From: Promethearchaeota archaeon | GTDB lineage: Archaea; Asgardarchaeota; Lokiarchaeia; Sigynarchaeales; SOKP01 | Length of the DNA: 23,839 nt | Assembly (NCBI GenBank): GCA_019058515.1 | Contig: JAHPYY010000177.1 | Span: 1 to 23,839 of the forward strand | Direction: 5' to 3' | Shown: one piece after another, positions 1-8,363 of the stretch | Numbering within the stretch: the first letter of the stretch is position 1 | Layout of the letters: every line of letters starts with the position of its first letter | Translations under genes and position numbers: made by a program | Notes under the pieces: model-generated | Seen by the model: only the letters and a program-made list of their open reading frames with translations | Database searches by the model: none | Told to the model about the DNA's origin: nothing

Positions 1-1
1 C

Positions 2-184
2 CCTGAAGAGGGAGAGCTTCAAATAAAAAAAATTCAGGATAAAGTAGTACCGTTACCCCTTCCTGACTGGTTATCACCCAGTTATAAAATTCAAGGGGAA
101 CTTAGACCTGGTACAGGCAGGTTATTCCCTTCTGTGCATAAGACTCAAGGTTTTTTCTTGGGTAAGTTCAAAAAAAAAGGATAA
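2..184 (+). CDS. C-terminal end of a NOL1/NOP2/Sun (RsmB-like) RNA cytosine-C5 methyltransferase, partial
   Basis: An open frame enters from the left edge and ends at a TAA at 182-184, giving the last 60 residues of a protein. The final residues read RLFPSVHKTQGFFLGKFKKK, the usual closing segment of NOL1/NOP2/Sun-family SAM-dependent m5C methyltransferases, in which an arginine-rich strand is followed by 'P..h.T.GFF...F.K'. Family members methylate cytosine in rRNA or tRNA. The catalytic cysteines and SAM site lie outside the window, so the substrate cannot be told. The stop is 31 bases before the next gene. The call rests only on this tail motif. Confidence 0.7.
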   Translation, partial: PEEGELQIKKIQDKVVPLPLPDWLSPSYKIQGELRPGTGRLFPSVHKTQGFFLGKFKKKG

Positions 185-215
185 TAGATCTTAATAACCA
201 TGAATTGCTAAGAGT

Positions 216-1040
216 ATGGTTTGTTTGTCAAATAAAAAAATTAAGTACTGGACTATAGGACAAATAGACGCAACTGGTGTCAGAGGACCTCACGAAAAGG
301 AATTAGAAGATATTAGTAGAAATAAATGTGCTATTTTTAAGGATATTTCAATGGATAAATTAGCAAAGATTGTGGAAGAAAACCTAGGAGGAAAAATAGA
401 AAATATTGGATTTAACGAGGATTGGACAATTAGCATAGAGATGTTTCCAGAAGTAAATATACACATGAGTTATAGTTTTTTTGGAGACGAATTTGGGGAT
501 GGAATTGAATCTGAATTTAAATTTTATTTCTCGGGAGAAAGAGCACTTTGGGTGCCTGGAGAAGATAGTGCTACTTATATCGACATAGTTATGAATATGT
601 TAGAACGAATTTTTAAAGAAGAAGCCCCATTTGAGAAAAAATTTGAAGATAAGACTGAACTAATGGATAAAGTCCTAATTCAAAGAAAAGAGGCATTTAA
701 ATTTTTAGGTGAACAAGACAAACATCCTCTTTCCGAATTCATGGGCTCTGAAATATGGAAGACTACAGAAGGATGGAGATTAAAGAAAGAAAGTTTCCCT
801 AATATCTTTACAGAAATAGTCTGGGATAAAGCTGGCGATTTAGACATTAAATTCACAGGAGACAATTTAGAGCGAAATATAGACAGCTATCACATGGAAT
901 TTATAGGGATTTTTACCATAAACCACATTCTAAGATACATAACAATTTCTAATATCGATATGGATTTACCAAGTATTTGCTATATTATGTTCTCAAGATT
1001 GTTTACAAAAGAAAAGAATTGGGACCATAGACTAAATTAA
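216..1040 (+). CDS. Orphan 274-residue soluble protein, possible internal duplication
   Basis: I do not recognise this family. The frame begins at ATG 216; a TGA at 201-203 rules out an earlier start apart from an unlikely ATT. The protein is acidic and aromatic-rich, with no signal peptide, membrane segment or cysteine cluster. Two stretches look alike: about residues 70-130 (starting EMFPEV, then FKFYFSGE, ending NMLERI) and about 190-240 (starting ESFPNI, then LDIKFTGD, ending NHILRYI). This suggests two copies of an alpha/beta module. It follows the methyltransferase tail by 31 bases and could be read with it, but nothing ties the functions together. It is probably cytosolic. Confidence 0.75.
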   Translation: MVCLSNKKIKYWTIGQIDATGVRGPHEKELEDISRNKCAIFKDISMDKLAKIVEENLGGKIENIGFNEDWTISIEMFPEVNIHMSYSFFGDEFGDGIESEFKFYFSGERALWVPGEDSATYIDIVMNMLERIFKEEAPFEKKFEDKTELMDKVLIQRKEAFKFLGEQDKHPLSEFMGSEIWKTTEGWRLKKESFPNIFTEIVWDKAGDLDIKFTGDNLERNIDSYHMEFIGIFTINHILRYITISNIDMDLPSICYIMFSRLFTKEKNWDHRLN

Positions 1041-1213
1041 ATTCTATTAGTTATTGAAATTAAAGGAATTTTTTATATTCAAATAGTTTTAATACTATAT
1101 CAAGTTTATATTAGCTACTGCTATGTATCTTTGACTACAGTTCATTTGTTGAGTGTAGATTAAGATTGATATATCTAATATGGTAATTTTTATTAAATAT
1201 AAGTGGATTATAA

Positions 1214-2200
1214 ATGGTTGATTTGATTCAAGTGGTAACAGGCATTGTATTAGCTTTAATTGCAACACCATTATTCAATCTAGCAGTAGTTTTTCAAAAA
1301 ATGGGATTGAAGAAAAGTCCTGATATTGTTTTTGATAAGGGTATTAAGGGGATCACATTACCGTTTAAGGAGATTATTAAAAACAAGTGGTGGGTTTTAG
1401 GAGCCATTCTCGGTGTAATTGGTTGGTTTCCCTATATAATTTCTATGGCTTTTGTTGGATTTATTGTTTCTGAACCGATAAATAGCATAGGGATAATAAT
1501 TGTTGTCGTAGCAGCAAATAGAATTCTAAAAGAGAAACTAAGATGGTATGAATTTGTTGCAATATTATTATTATCAGTTTCTCCGATTTTAATTGCATTT
1601 TCAGGAATTTCTAATGTCAGTATTGATCTATATCAAATGGTTTTTCCGTTAATTATTTTCTTAATCGTTTCTTTTGGTTTAACATTCTTTTTTGTGTTCA
1701 TGGCAATTAGAAAAAAAGGCACTCCTACAGAGGGACTTTATATAATGGTTATAGGAGCATTCTTCTTAGCTCTCGGTGGGGTATTCACCAACATTTTGGC
1801 TCATGCTATGGCACAATCAAACATTCTCCCTACTTTTTTTTTTTGGGTTGAAATTGGATTTGGGATTTTTTGGTTCGATTATCCTCATCTATGGGTGTTC
1901 ATATCGTGGTGGGGTTTAGCCATTTGTAATTTGTGTAGTTTTGCATTTTATCAATCAGCCTTTCAAAAAGCTAGAGTTTCAATCGCATTTCCAATCATCG
2001 ATTCAATTGGTCTTTCAATTCCGATTCTTGCGGGAATGTTTGTATTCAGAAATACTTTTGATAATTACATTCTCTTCTTTATTGCGATATTTTTGATTTT
2101 TATAGGAACAATTTCTCTTGGAAGGTTTCAAGAAAAGATTCGAAGTATAGATAAAAAAGGAGAAACGGAAGAAAAAATCGAGAATCCAGATAAAAGCTAA
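1214..2200 (+). CDS. DMT/NIPA-like ten-helix membrane transporter, copy 1
   Basis: An integral membrane protein of 328 residues with about ten hydrophobic helices and a charged cytosolic tail (residues about 305-328). The architecture is that of the drug/metabolite transporter superfamily, two sets of five helices. Details such as FQKMGLKKSP after helix 1, SEPINSIGIIIVVVAANRIL in helix 3 and LKEKLRWYEF before helix 4 recall the NIPA/EamA branch, where a 'lkEkl...' motif precedes helix 4. Eukaryotic NIPA proteins move magnesium, but the substrate here is unknown. It is followed after 109 bases by a close paralogue in the same orientation. The ATG at 1214 has an AT-rich TATA-like stretch just upstream and no clear Shine-Dalgarno sequence. 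Confidence is good for a DMT-like membrane protein and low for the substrate. Confidence 0.8.
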   Translation: MVDLIQVVTGIVLALIATPLFNLAVVFQKMGLKKSPDIVFDKGIKGITLPFKEIIKNKWWVLGAILGVIGWFPYIISMAFVGFIVSEPINSIGIIIVVVAANRILKEKLRWYEFVAILLLSVSPILIAFSGISNVSIDLYQMVFPLIIFLIVSFGLTFFFVFMAIRKKGTPTEGLYIMVIGAFFLALGGVFTNILAHAMAQSNILPTFFFWVEIGFGIFWFDYPHLWVFISWWGLAICNLCSFAFYQSAFQKARVSIAFPIIDSIGLSIPILAGMFVFRNTFDNYILFFIAIFLIFIGTISLGRFQEKIRSIDKKGETEEKIENPDKS

Positions 2201-2309
2201 ATACTCACTTATGTAAGGAAGAAAAAAAAGTAAAGCTTATCCCATATCAAATTTAAATTATACAAAATATTGAATTAATAACGAATAAAATAGTGATAGT
2301 TGAAAGAAT

Positions 2310-3293
2310 ATGATTGATGTTACAACCGCGATGACGGGTATAATATTAGTATTAATTGCTATGCCTATGTTCAGTTTTGGAGTAATTTTTCAGAAAGTGG
2401 GATTAATGAAGAGTCCTAATATAGTTTTTGACGAAGGGTTAAAAGGTATTGCCTTAGCGTTTAAAGAAATTATTAAAAATAAGTGGTGGATTATTGGGTC
2501 AATTATGGGGCTTGTTGCTTGGTTTCCTTATATAATATCGATGGCTTTTGTTGGATTTATGGTTTCTGTACCAATCAATACGATCGGAATTATATTTATA
2601 GTCCTAGCAGCAAACCGAATCTTAAAGGAAAAAATTAAATGGTACGAATTCATAGCAATCTTTATATTAATGCTCTCTCCAATTATGATCGCTTTTTCAG
2701 GTATTTCAAATGTAAGTATCAATTTGTATGAAATGGTGTTTCCATTAATACTGTTCACAGCTATCACAGTATTAATTACTTTATTCTTTAAATATATGGC
2801 AAAAAAAAAGAGAGATACTTCAGTAGAAGGATTATACATACTAATAACGGGAGCATTTTTACTTGCTCTAGGGAGTGTCTTCACAAATATATTATCCCAT
2901 GCTGTAGGTCATGCTAACATTCCCCCTACCTTTTTCTTCTGGTTAGAAATCGGATTTGCTATTTTCTGGTTCGATTATCCACATCTATGGGTTTTTATCT
3001 CTTGGTGGGGATTGGTAATTTGCAATGGGGTTAGCTTCGCTTTTTATCAGTCCGCGTTTCAGAAAGCTAGAGTTGCAATCGCTTTTCCAATCTTCAATGC
3101 AATTGGTCTCTTGATACCGATTCTTGCTGGATTGTTAATATTTGGAAATACCTTTGAAAATTATGTTCTTTTCTTCCTTGCTGTTGTATTGATTTTTATT
3201 GGAACATCGATGCTTGGTAGGTTTCAAGAAAAAATCGAAACTTTAGATCAAAAAAAGGGAGATTCGAATGATCTTAACGAAACAAGTTTATAA
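2310..3293 (+). CDS. DMT/NIPA-like ten-helix membrane transporter, copy 2
   Basis: A protein of 327 residues that aligns end to end with the preceding gene and shares roughly two thirds of positions by eye, including FQKVGLMKSPNIVFD, KNKWW, ISMAFVGFM, FDYPHLWVFISWWGL, FAFYQSAFQKARV and LGRFQEKI. It is a tandem duplicate. Ten membrane helices and a short polar C-terminal tail are conserved. The most different parts are helix 5 with the following loop, and the tail, so the two may differ in substrate or form a heterodimer, as some paired DMT proteins do. The 109-base AT-rich gap has no visible terminator, so co-transcription is possible. It ends 35 bases from the convergent deacetylase gene. 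Confidence 0.8.
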   Translation: MIDVTTAMTGIILVLIAMPMFSFGVIFQKVGLMKSPNIVFDEGLKGIALAFKEIIKNKWWIIGSIMGLVAWFPYIISMAFVGFMVSVPINTIGIIFIVLAANRILKEKIKWYEFIAIFILMLSPIMIAFSGISNVSINLYEMVFPLILFTAITVLITLFFKYMAKKKRDTSVEGLYILITGAFLLALGSVFTNILSHAVGHANIPPTFFFWLEIGFAIFWFDYPHLWVFISWWGLVICNGVSFAFYQSAFQKARVAIAFPIFNAIGLLIPILAGLLIFGNTFENYVLFFLAVVLIFIGTSMLGRFQEKIETLDQKKGDSNDLNETSL

Positions 3294-3328
3294 TGACTTA
3301 AATATAAGTTACCATCCCTTAAGCTTGT

Positions 3329-4381
3329 TTAACCGTTAAATATTGTTCTTATATTCCGATATTTGATAAATCCGCTTAAAATTACGCTTATTCCGATTAT
3401 TAATAGGAGTGTGAAAAACACACTAAGGTATCCTAATTCCTTAGGAAATGAAGGTGTAATTTGGGGAATGGGATCACTCAAACCAAGGTTTAAAAGCTCG
3501 GTGTTTTCTCTTAATTCTATTAGAGAATTGAATGTAACTACTTGGAGATCACTTTGGTACCATAAGTACTTCAAAAAATCGTTAAATTCAGTGAGATTAG
3601 ATCTTATGTTTTGTAAAAAAAACGTCCTTGGTTCAACATACTGGAGAAATTCAACGAAATTCGGAGCGTGAAAGTAAGCGCAAAGAACTAAAGCTTTACT
3701 CGCATTCATGTAATAGGTACTTGATCTGTATTGGTTAATTAACGATTTAAATTCTTCGATTCCTTCTCCCCATGGCATCGTTTGAGCATGGGCGTATATC
3801 AACTCTGGAAAGTTAATTGATTCGTTTTTGATTTGTTCGTCTTTGTGCGCCGAAATTACCTTATATTCGAGCTCAGTTAACGCCTTTAAGGTGTTATTAT
3901 CATATTCGTTAAGTGGGACCGCAAAAGCCTCGATAGTAGTGTTATACGCTTCTTCCAACAACCTCCTGCTTTCTTTTAAACGATAAACTTGATCTGAATA
4001 TGGTCGACTAGGAAAATGGGCGTGAGTAAGCCCGTGAGAGGCAATCTCAACGGAACCATTGTTCATATAAGGTTTCAGAAACTCCACCTCATCTGGTTGG
4101 CTCCCAAACATCCATACAGGAGCAACACTGATTGGAAAATTGTAAAGTGATGCTATATTAAAAATTTTTCTTTCCATTTGAAAATTCGAGGAATTAGAAT
4201 AATCGTCCATTCTTAAAACCATGTAAATTTTGGGAGACTGAGTCTGTGAAACCTTACAAGAGACTGTTGAGGTGATGTTAAAATATATTAAAAGAATCAT
4301 TGAAAATAGAAGTAACTCCAAAAAATAAGAAATAAAACTTTTTGAGATCCTTATAGACATCTTATGAGATGTTATTTTCAC
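3329..4381 (-). CDS. Membrane-anchored DUF2334/NodB-like polysaccharide deacetylase
   Basis: A protein of 350 residues with one N-terminal hydrophobic helix (about 17-36), an extracytoplasmic domain and a C-terminal helix (about 315-337) followed by a basic tail. The domain resembles DUF2334/carbohydrate-esterase-4 deacetylases: RMDDYS at 57-62 supplies the Asp pair and SHGLTHAHF at 115-123 the H-x3-H metal site (His116, His120). Such enzymes remove acetyl groups from N-acetylated sugars, so a role in trimming surface glycans outside the cell is likely. The start used is a GTG at 4381; an in-frame ATG at residue 8 is an alternative. It lies 109 bases downstream of the Arf/longin operon on the same strand. 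Anchoring at both ends is unusual for the family. Confidence 0.75.
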   Translation of the reverse strand: MKITSHKMSIRISKSFISYFLELLLFSMILLIYFNITSTVSCKVSQTQSPKIYMVLRMDDYSNSSNFQMERKIFNIASLYNFPISVAPVWMFGSQPDEVEFLKPYMNNGSVEIASHGLTHAHFPSRPYSDQVYRLKESRRLLEEAYNTTIEAFAVPLNEYDNNTLKALTELEYKVISAHKDEQIKNESINFPELIYAHAQTMPWGEGIEEFKSLINQYRSSTYYMNASKALVLCAYFHAPNFVEFLQYVEPRTFFLQNIRSNLTEFNDFLKYLWYQSDLQVVTFNSLIELRENTELLNLGLSDPIPQITPSFPKELGYLSVFFTLLLIIGISVILSGFIKYRNIRTIFNG

Positions 4382-4490
4382 AAAAATAATATTACATAGA
4401 GATTTTGTATTCTTTTAATTTTTTTCATCTAAGACTTGTTAAAGCCTAATTATAGATTTGAAATGATAAATTTACATAATGACCTAACGG

Positions 4491-5057
4491 TTAACTTACA
4501 GTCCAAAGTACTGCTCTACCTTTCTTATCGGCTCTTTTAACTTGGTTCGAGTTTTCTAAATCCGACATTATTTTCCAGATTTGACTATTATCGAGTTTAA
4601 AGTACCTTCTTAATTCTGGTGTCGACATCTCCTTACCTCTAAGTAGATTGACAATTAATCTCCTTATTTCTTCTATGTCATCCTCTTCAGATTTTGAAAG
4701 ATGCGATTCAGACTCACACTGTTCCTCGTGTTCTTCGATTTCATAAATTATTCGATTAGCAATTTTGTTTAATTGGGAAATATTTTCCTCAACCCCCTGA
4801 GGTTTCATAAACAAACAACACAATTCTAGGTCTTTAGGGAATGCTACAATGTAAAAATCGTCATAAAGAATAGCTCGCGGTTTTTTTCCAGCATTACCTC
4901 CTCGAAATGCGAGATAAAAATTAATCGCAAAATCATCTAAATTAACGCTATTATTAATAAACCCTTTATACTCCTTCTTCCATTTTAAAAATGGACCATC
5001 GATCATATCAAATCCGATTAAAGCCGCGCTAAACAGTTCTGTTTCGTTAAAATTCAA
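4491..5057 (-). CDS. Longin-like domain fused to a C-terminal winged helix
   Basis: A protein of 188 residues with two parts. Residues about 7-112 read as a longin-like alpha/beta domain: a strand hairpin (LFSAALIGFDMIDGPFLKW), a helix (about 39-53), three strands (PRAILYDDFYIVAFPKDLEL, then CCLFMKP) and a long helix. Beginning with the hairpin rather than a helix favours longin over roadblock. An acidic linker (about 110-130) leads to a winged helix (about 131-188: IRRLIVNLLRGKEMSTPELR, then QIWKIMSDLE, ending in a wing strand). Its ATG overlaps the end of the upstream Arf-like GTPase gene by 11 bases, so the two are translationally coupled and probably interact. The winged helix could bind DNA or be a protein-interaction module; the sequence does not decide. 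There are no membrane helices. Confidence 0.75.
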   Translation of the reverse strand: MNFNETELFSAALIGFDMIDGPFLKWKKEYKGFINNSVNLDDFAINFYLAFRGGNAGKKPRAILYDDFYIVAFPKDLELCCLFMKPQGVEENISQLNKIANRIIYEIEEHEEQCESESHLSKSEEDDIEEIRRLIVNLLRGKEMSTPELRRYFKLDNSQIWKIMSDLENSNQVKRADKKGRAVLWTVS

Positions 5058-5592
5058 TGTCCTTTAACCTCCTTCTAACTAATACTTGGTTCAATTCTTT
5101 TTCAATTATTTTTAGAAGTCTTGATCGCTCAGAAGGGAATATTGCTGTTAATCCTACAGTTTTTACCTGCAATATATCTTCTACTCGTTTTTCAGTTAAC
5201 CTTCCATCAGTAATGCAGAGATCCTGTTTGTTAGCAATTCCGATAATTGGGCAGTCTCGTTCTACGATAAAATTAGCCAAATCTACCAGTTGACGTGAAT
5301 TTAACACATTTCTTGGGGTAGAATCGGTCACTACAAACACTAAATCTGATCCCATTAAATAACTTTTAAGAAATTGGTGATAACTTTTTTGTCCACCAAA
5401 ATCCCATACTTTTAAATTAAAATTTCCGAATTTTACGGTTTTTAAGTCAAAGCCTTGAGTAGGTATGTAAATTGTATCAATGGTGTTTTTAGACAGCATT
5501 TTGAGTATAGTTGTTTTTCCCACTGCTGGAGATCCAATGAGTGAAATCTTAATTAACTCGTTTATATTTGAAGAATCCATAATTGAGTTCAT
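5047..5592 (-). CDS. Arf-family small GTPase
   Basis: A protein of 181 residues with a full Arf-type GTPase core: P-loop GSPAVGKT at 20-27, switch I Thr45 in PTQGF (Arf proteins have PTIGF), WDFGGQ at 63-68 (the Arf-type WDxGGQ), and NKQD at 121-124. The G5 region (VGLTAIFPSE) is looser than the usual SA/CA motif. The N-terminus has neither a Gly2 for myristoylation nor an evident amphipathic helix, so membrane binding would need a partner. It is expected to cycle between GTP and GDP in the cytosol. It is the first gene of a two-gene operon with the longin-winged-helix protein, which makes that protein its likely effector or regulator. ATG at 5592; Met5 is an alternative start. Confidence 0.9.
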   Translation of the reverse strand: MNSIMDSSNINELIKISLIGSPAVGKTTILKMLSKNTIDTIYIPTQGFDLKTVKFGNFNLKVWDFGGQKSYHQFLKSYLMGSDLVFVVTDSTPRNVLNSRQLVDLANFIVERDCPIIGIANKQDLCITDGRLTEKRVEDILQVKTVGLTAIFPSERSRLLKIIEKELNQVLVRRRLKDIEF

Positions 5593-5674
5593 GTACTGAG
5601 TAATTAGTTTAACTATAGTGTATTCGAAATATGAATTCAGATAATATCTGCGTAATACGGTTTATTATGTTAGG

Positions 5675-5690
5675 AAAAAAAAATAAAAAA
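5675..5690 (-). terminator. T-tract terminator after the small membrane protein gene
   Basis: On the minus strand, just after the stop at 5699, there is a run of six T, one A and nine T. A long oligo-T tract without a strong hairpin is the usual archaeal intrinsic terminator. It separates the membrane protein gene from the downstream GTPase/longin operon. Confidence 0.6.
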
Positions 5691-5698
5691 CCTGGTTT

Positions 5699-6172
5699 TT
5701 AAGAATTTTCCTCTTTTATGAACAACTTATTGATGAAGTTTGGAAAGAAAAATCCAAAATCAAACAGAATTACGTTTGCGATGAGAATTGACCGTGTAAC
5801 AACAAGTGTTAGAGGGGTCAATGGAATAGCAGCATCTAGTAGGGCACCGATAAAATACACTATAAAAGCTACAATTAAAATTTTACCTTTCAATTTTATC
5901 TCTGGATCTTCTGAACTCAAAGATTCTTTTCCAAATAGTAAGCCAGAAATAAAGAATATTACGACATTCAAAAGTAAATATATAATAACTCCGATACTGT
6001 AATTCACATCAAAAATTCCAACTTTTACTCCAATAACATCAGAATTTATAAATAAAAAGCTGAAAAGGAATATCTCAAATCCAACTCCCACTATGATATA
6101 GAACAAGATAGAGAAAAGATTAAATATGTTAAAGAGAACCTGTACCCAATTTAACGACCCGATGATTCGCAC
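5699..6172 (-). CDS. Small multipass membrane protein of unknown function
   Basis: A protein of 157 residues with about four hydrophobic helices (approximately 12-44, 58-79, 95-114 and 121-146). A polar loop around 82-93 (KESLSSEDPEIKLKG) joins two helix pairs, and the C-terminus is acidic (KEENS). I do not recognise a family. The start is a GTG at 6172, because there is no in-frame ATG before the upstream stop at 6203-6205; the ATG at 6174 is out of frame. A strong T tract follows the stop. Its 5' end abuts a plus-strand zinc-ribbon gene remnant, which suggests a past rearrangement here. Confidence 0.65.
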   Translation of the reverse strand: MRIIGSLNWVQVLFNIFNLFSILFYIIVGVGFEIFLFSFLFINSDVIGVKVGIFDVNYSIGVIIYLLLNVVIFFISGLLFGKESLSSEDPEIKLKGKILIVAFIVYFIGALLDAAIPLTPLTLVVTRSILIANVILFDFGFFFPNFINKLFIKEENS

Positions 6173-6181
6173 ATTATTTAA

Positions 6182-6333
6182 TTTGCTAATAAAAATGAAT
6201 GCTTAACATGTAACGATAAGATAAAAAATTTTACTTATACTTGTCCATCATTCAAAGCAACTTATTGCGATAGTTGTATTAGAGCTTTTAATGAAAAAAG
6301 GTTCCTTGTATTTGTTGTAAAACTGAAATTTGA
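6182..6333 (+). pseudogene. Decayed C-terminal zinc-ribbon fragment with a frameshift
   Basis: Read from 6182 on the plus strand, the sequence gives FANKNECLTCNDKIKNFTYT then CPSFKATYCDSCIRAFNEK. In the -1 frame after the A6 run at 6294-6299 it continues KVPCICCKTEI and stops at 6331-6333. Together this matches a treble C-x2-C zinc-ribbon tail (C..C - CP.[C] - YC..C - C.CC) seen at the ends of many archaeal proteins. Two lesions are visible: a TTC (Phe) where the second Cys of 'CP.C' should be, and loss of one A in the homopolymer. A TAA at 6179-6181 closes the frame upstream and no start or body of the gene remains. The fragment is probably the remnant of a deleted gene. Confidence 0.6.
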
Positions 6334-6373
6334 TTTTACTCGTTAAATTTAGATTAGCTATTAAGGTTGAGAT

Positions 6374-8281
6374 TTATGGAATAAGAGGGATATTGTAGTA
6401 AAATAATAATAAGATTAACGAGAAAAACGTAGGAGCGATTAAACTAAGGGTTAATAACCTTTGCGACACTTTAATGCATTGTTGCAAAGTAGCCATAATG
6501 ACATCAAAATATTTGAGATCCCCCCAAATTTTGACATTAGACTCAATTGAATGACTATAATAAAACTCAACTGGTTCTAAGTCTTCCTCCGCTTTCTTAA
6601 GAGCGTGTTGTAGTTTCTCTAAAATGTATCCAAGTTCAACCTTATCTCCAATCGGAGAGTATCCGCGCTTAGTAAACTTTCTAGCTACAGTGTGTGAATC
6701 AGAGGTTGTGATCTCTCCTCTTTCTATACCTCGATTTTGTAGCATGTTTAATATATACGAGCGTATCTTGACATTACAATTGTTTGCATCGAAGTGAATT
6801 AATGCGGTTTTCTGAGTAGTTTCCATATTTTTGAAAAGGTGAATTACCATGCCTCCGTAACCAATACCATCTTTAACATCGTATTTCTCCAATTTATCCT
6901 TAGCAACTCCATACATTAACTTCACGGGCTTATTGCCATCAGAATTATGTTTGATTAATAGGTTATTTGTTGCAGAAGTTAAGTCGTTGGCTTCAATTGT
7001 TCCTTTTCTTATTAATATCTCATCGTCTATTATTGAATTATGAGAATCTACCACCATTATATCATGATACCCTTTATTCTTAGCTAAAATTGATAGTTCC
7101 TCTCCTATTTCGGATTGAATGTCATCAGAGGGTAAAGGATGTCTAGTTAAGAAAATCATTGGAACCTTGTCAATCACTAATCCAATTACTTTAGCCGAAT
7201 TAGATATATCACGAAAAAAATCGTAAACTTCCTTTTCCCATTTCACATTGTCGTTGTTTAATATCCAACTCATGTCGCTTTCAATTCTATTGATGACCTT
7301 ATCGACCATCTTTTGATTAGTCAAGTTTTCGGAATGATCGTTCAATCCATGATAAACTGTAAGCCCGGGTATATTGCTAAACTTTTTGTAAATTTGCTCA
7401 GGCAAGTCTGATGAGCCACAGGTTTTAAACGGACCAAAATGTACATGAGGAACGATAAAGAAACCTTTAATTAATTTAGTTTCTTCGCTTCTAATTAAAA
7501 GATATTGTATCTTAACATCTGATTTTACACCAACTCTATTAAAAAGTGCTTCAATTCTATCGTCATTTCCATCAGTGGTCATTGAGAGGACAAACGCTCT
7601 AATAAATTCGTAGCCACCCAATCCAGTCGCTTCTTTATAGATATTACTCACTTGAAATAAACCCCGAGCATAAGGTATCGCAAAAAGCAAAGCGCACGTA
7701 GTAAAAAAGATAATAGCTCTAATAAAGAACGCTAAATTCAATTGCTCTGTGAAAACGCTGTAGTAAATAATTCCTACGACAGGCTGGCTTAAAGCTAATA
7801 TGAAATAACCGTATTTTCCCACAGTAGTAAAGGAAAAATAGATTACAAAAGCTAAAATGTATACTACTATTGCCCCAAGAATGAAAAATACCTCTTTAAA
7901 TGTTTCATTTCTAACTATGGCCGCTAATACGTGACCTATGATAGTACTCCCTCCAATGACGAAAGTAAGTACCACATTTAATTGGATGGCCCACCCCTTC
8001 GGAGGTTCTCTCAAGATTGGAGCTTTACTTGAGTATATCAGAGAGATTAAGGAACCAGTAATTAATATCATGGTAAATATGGTAAACATATTACAAAAAT
8101 AGAGAATATCGTAAATAATTCCATACCAAGGAGAACTTATTGCGTTAAAAAATGTAGAAATCAGTGCAATTAGCGTAGGTAGCACAATCATAGAGCCATA
8201 GGCTAATAATTTCCGATTAAAAAATTCCATATAAGAGAATATACCCGGGATTTCTCGGTTGGGTTGGCGTAAGCGAAACAT
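6374..8281 (-). CDS. DUF2070-family archaeal membrane protein
   Basis: A protein of 635 residues that fits the archaeal DUF2070 family in length and layout: an N-terminal block of about seven helices (residues about 25-205), a large cytosolic domain, and a last hydrophobic helix near the C-terminus (about 608-630). Recognisable conserved spots in the soluble domain are PHVHFGPF followed by GSSDLP (about 278-293), DSHN (about 402), GYGGM (about 475) and SDSHTVARK with RGYSPIGD (about 538-555). The His/Asp-rich motifs suggest a metal-dependent or hydrolase-like active site, but the family's biochemical role is not established. The ATG at 8281 is divergent from the gene at 8418, with a shared 136-base intergenic region holding an inverted repeat. 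Confidence 0.85.
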   Translation of the reverse strand: MFRLRQPNREIPGIFSYMEFFNRKLLAYGSMIVLPTLIALISTFFNAISSPWYGIIYDILYFCNMFTIFTMILITGSLISLIYSSKAPILREPPKGWAIQLNVVLTFVIGGSTIIGHVLAAIVRNETFKEVFFILGAIVVYILAFVIYFSFTTVGKYGYFILALSQPVVGIIYYSVFTEQLNLAFFIRAIIFFTTCALLFAIPYARGLFQVSNIYKEATGLGGYEFIRAFVLSMTTDGNDDRIEALFNRVGVKSDVKIQYLLIRSEETKLIKGFFIVPHVHFGPFKTCGSSDLPEQIYKKFSNIPGLTVYHGLNDHSENLTNQKMVDKVINRIESDMSWILNNDNVKWEKEVYDFFRDISNSAKVIGLVIDKVPMIFLTRHPLPSDDIQSEIGEELSILAKNKGYHDIMVVDSHNSIIDDEILIRKGTIEANDLTSATNNLLIKHNSDGNKPVKLMYGVAKDKLEKYDVKDGIGYGGMVIHLFKNMETTQKTALIHFDANNCNVKIRSYILNMLQNRGIERGEITTSDSHTVARKFTKRGYSPIGDKVELGYILEKLQHALKKAEEDLEPVEFYYSHSIESNVKIWGDLKYFDVIMATLQQCIKVSQRLLTLSLIAPTFFSLILLLFYYNIPLIP

Positions 8282-8344
8282 TTGCGGAGTTTTTTATAAA
8301 CCCAGAATTTTTTATTCTATTAACATTAAAATTTGATAGTATTA

Positions 8345-8363
8345 CGTGTAATTAAGATACACG
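8345..8363. promoter_or_regulatory. Inverted repeat in the divergent promoter region
   Basis: CGTGTA at 8345-8350 and TACACG at 8358-8363 form a perfect 6-base inverted repeat around a 7-base spacer. It sits midway between the DUF2070 gene (start 8281) and the membrane/zinc-ribbon gene (start 8418), just upstream of a TATA-like TATTTAAAG (8366-8374) for the plus-strand gene. The placement is right for a dimeric regulator's operator. Confidence 0.35.

Noticed and set aside
4491..5057. A roadblock/LC7 domain rather than longin
   Set aside because: The domain begins with a strand hairpin and lacks a clear N-terminal helix, which fits longin better; the two folds are related, so a model should settle it.
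6194..6346. The plus-strand frame at 6182-6346 as an intact small zinc-finger gene
   Set aside because: It has no good start, a Cys is missing, and its last 16 residues are non-ribbon while the -1 frame restores the expected PCICC ending.
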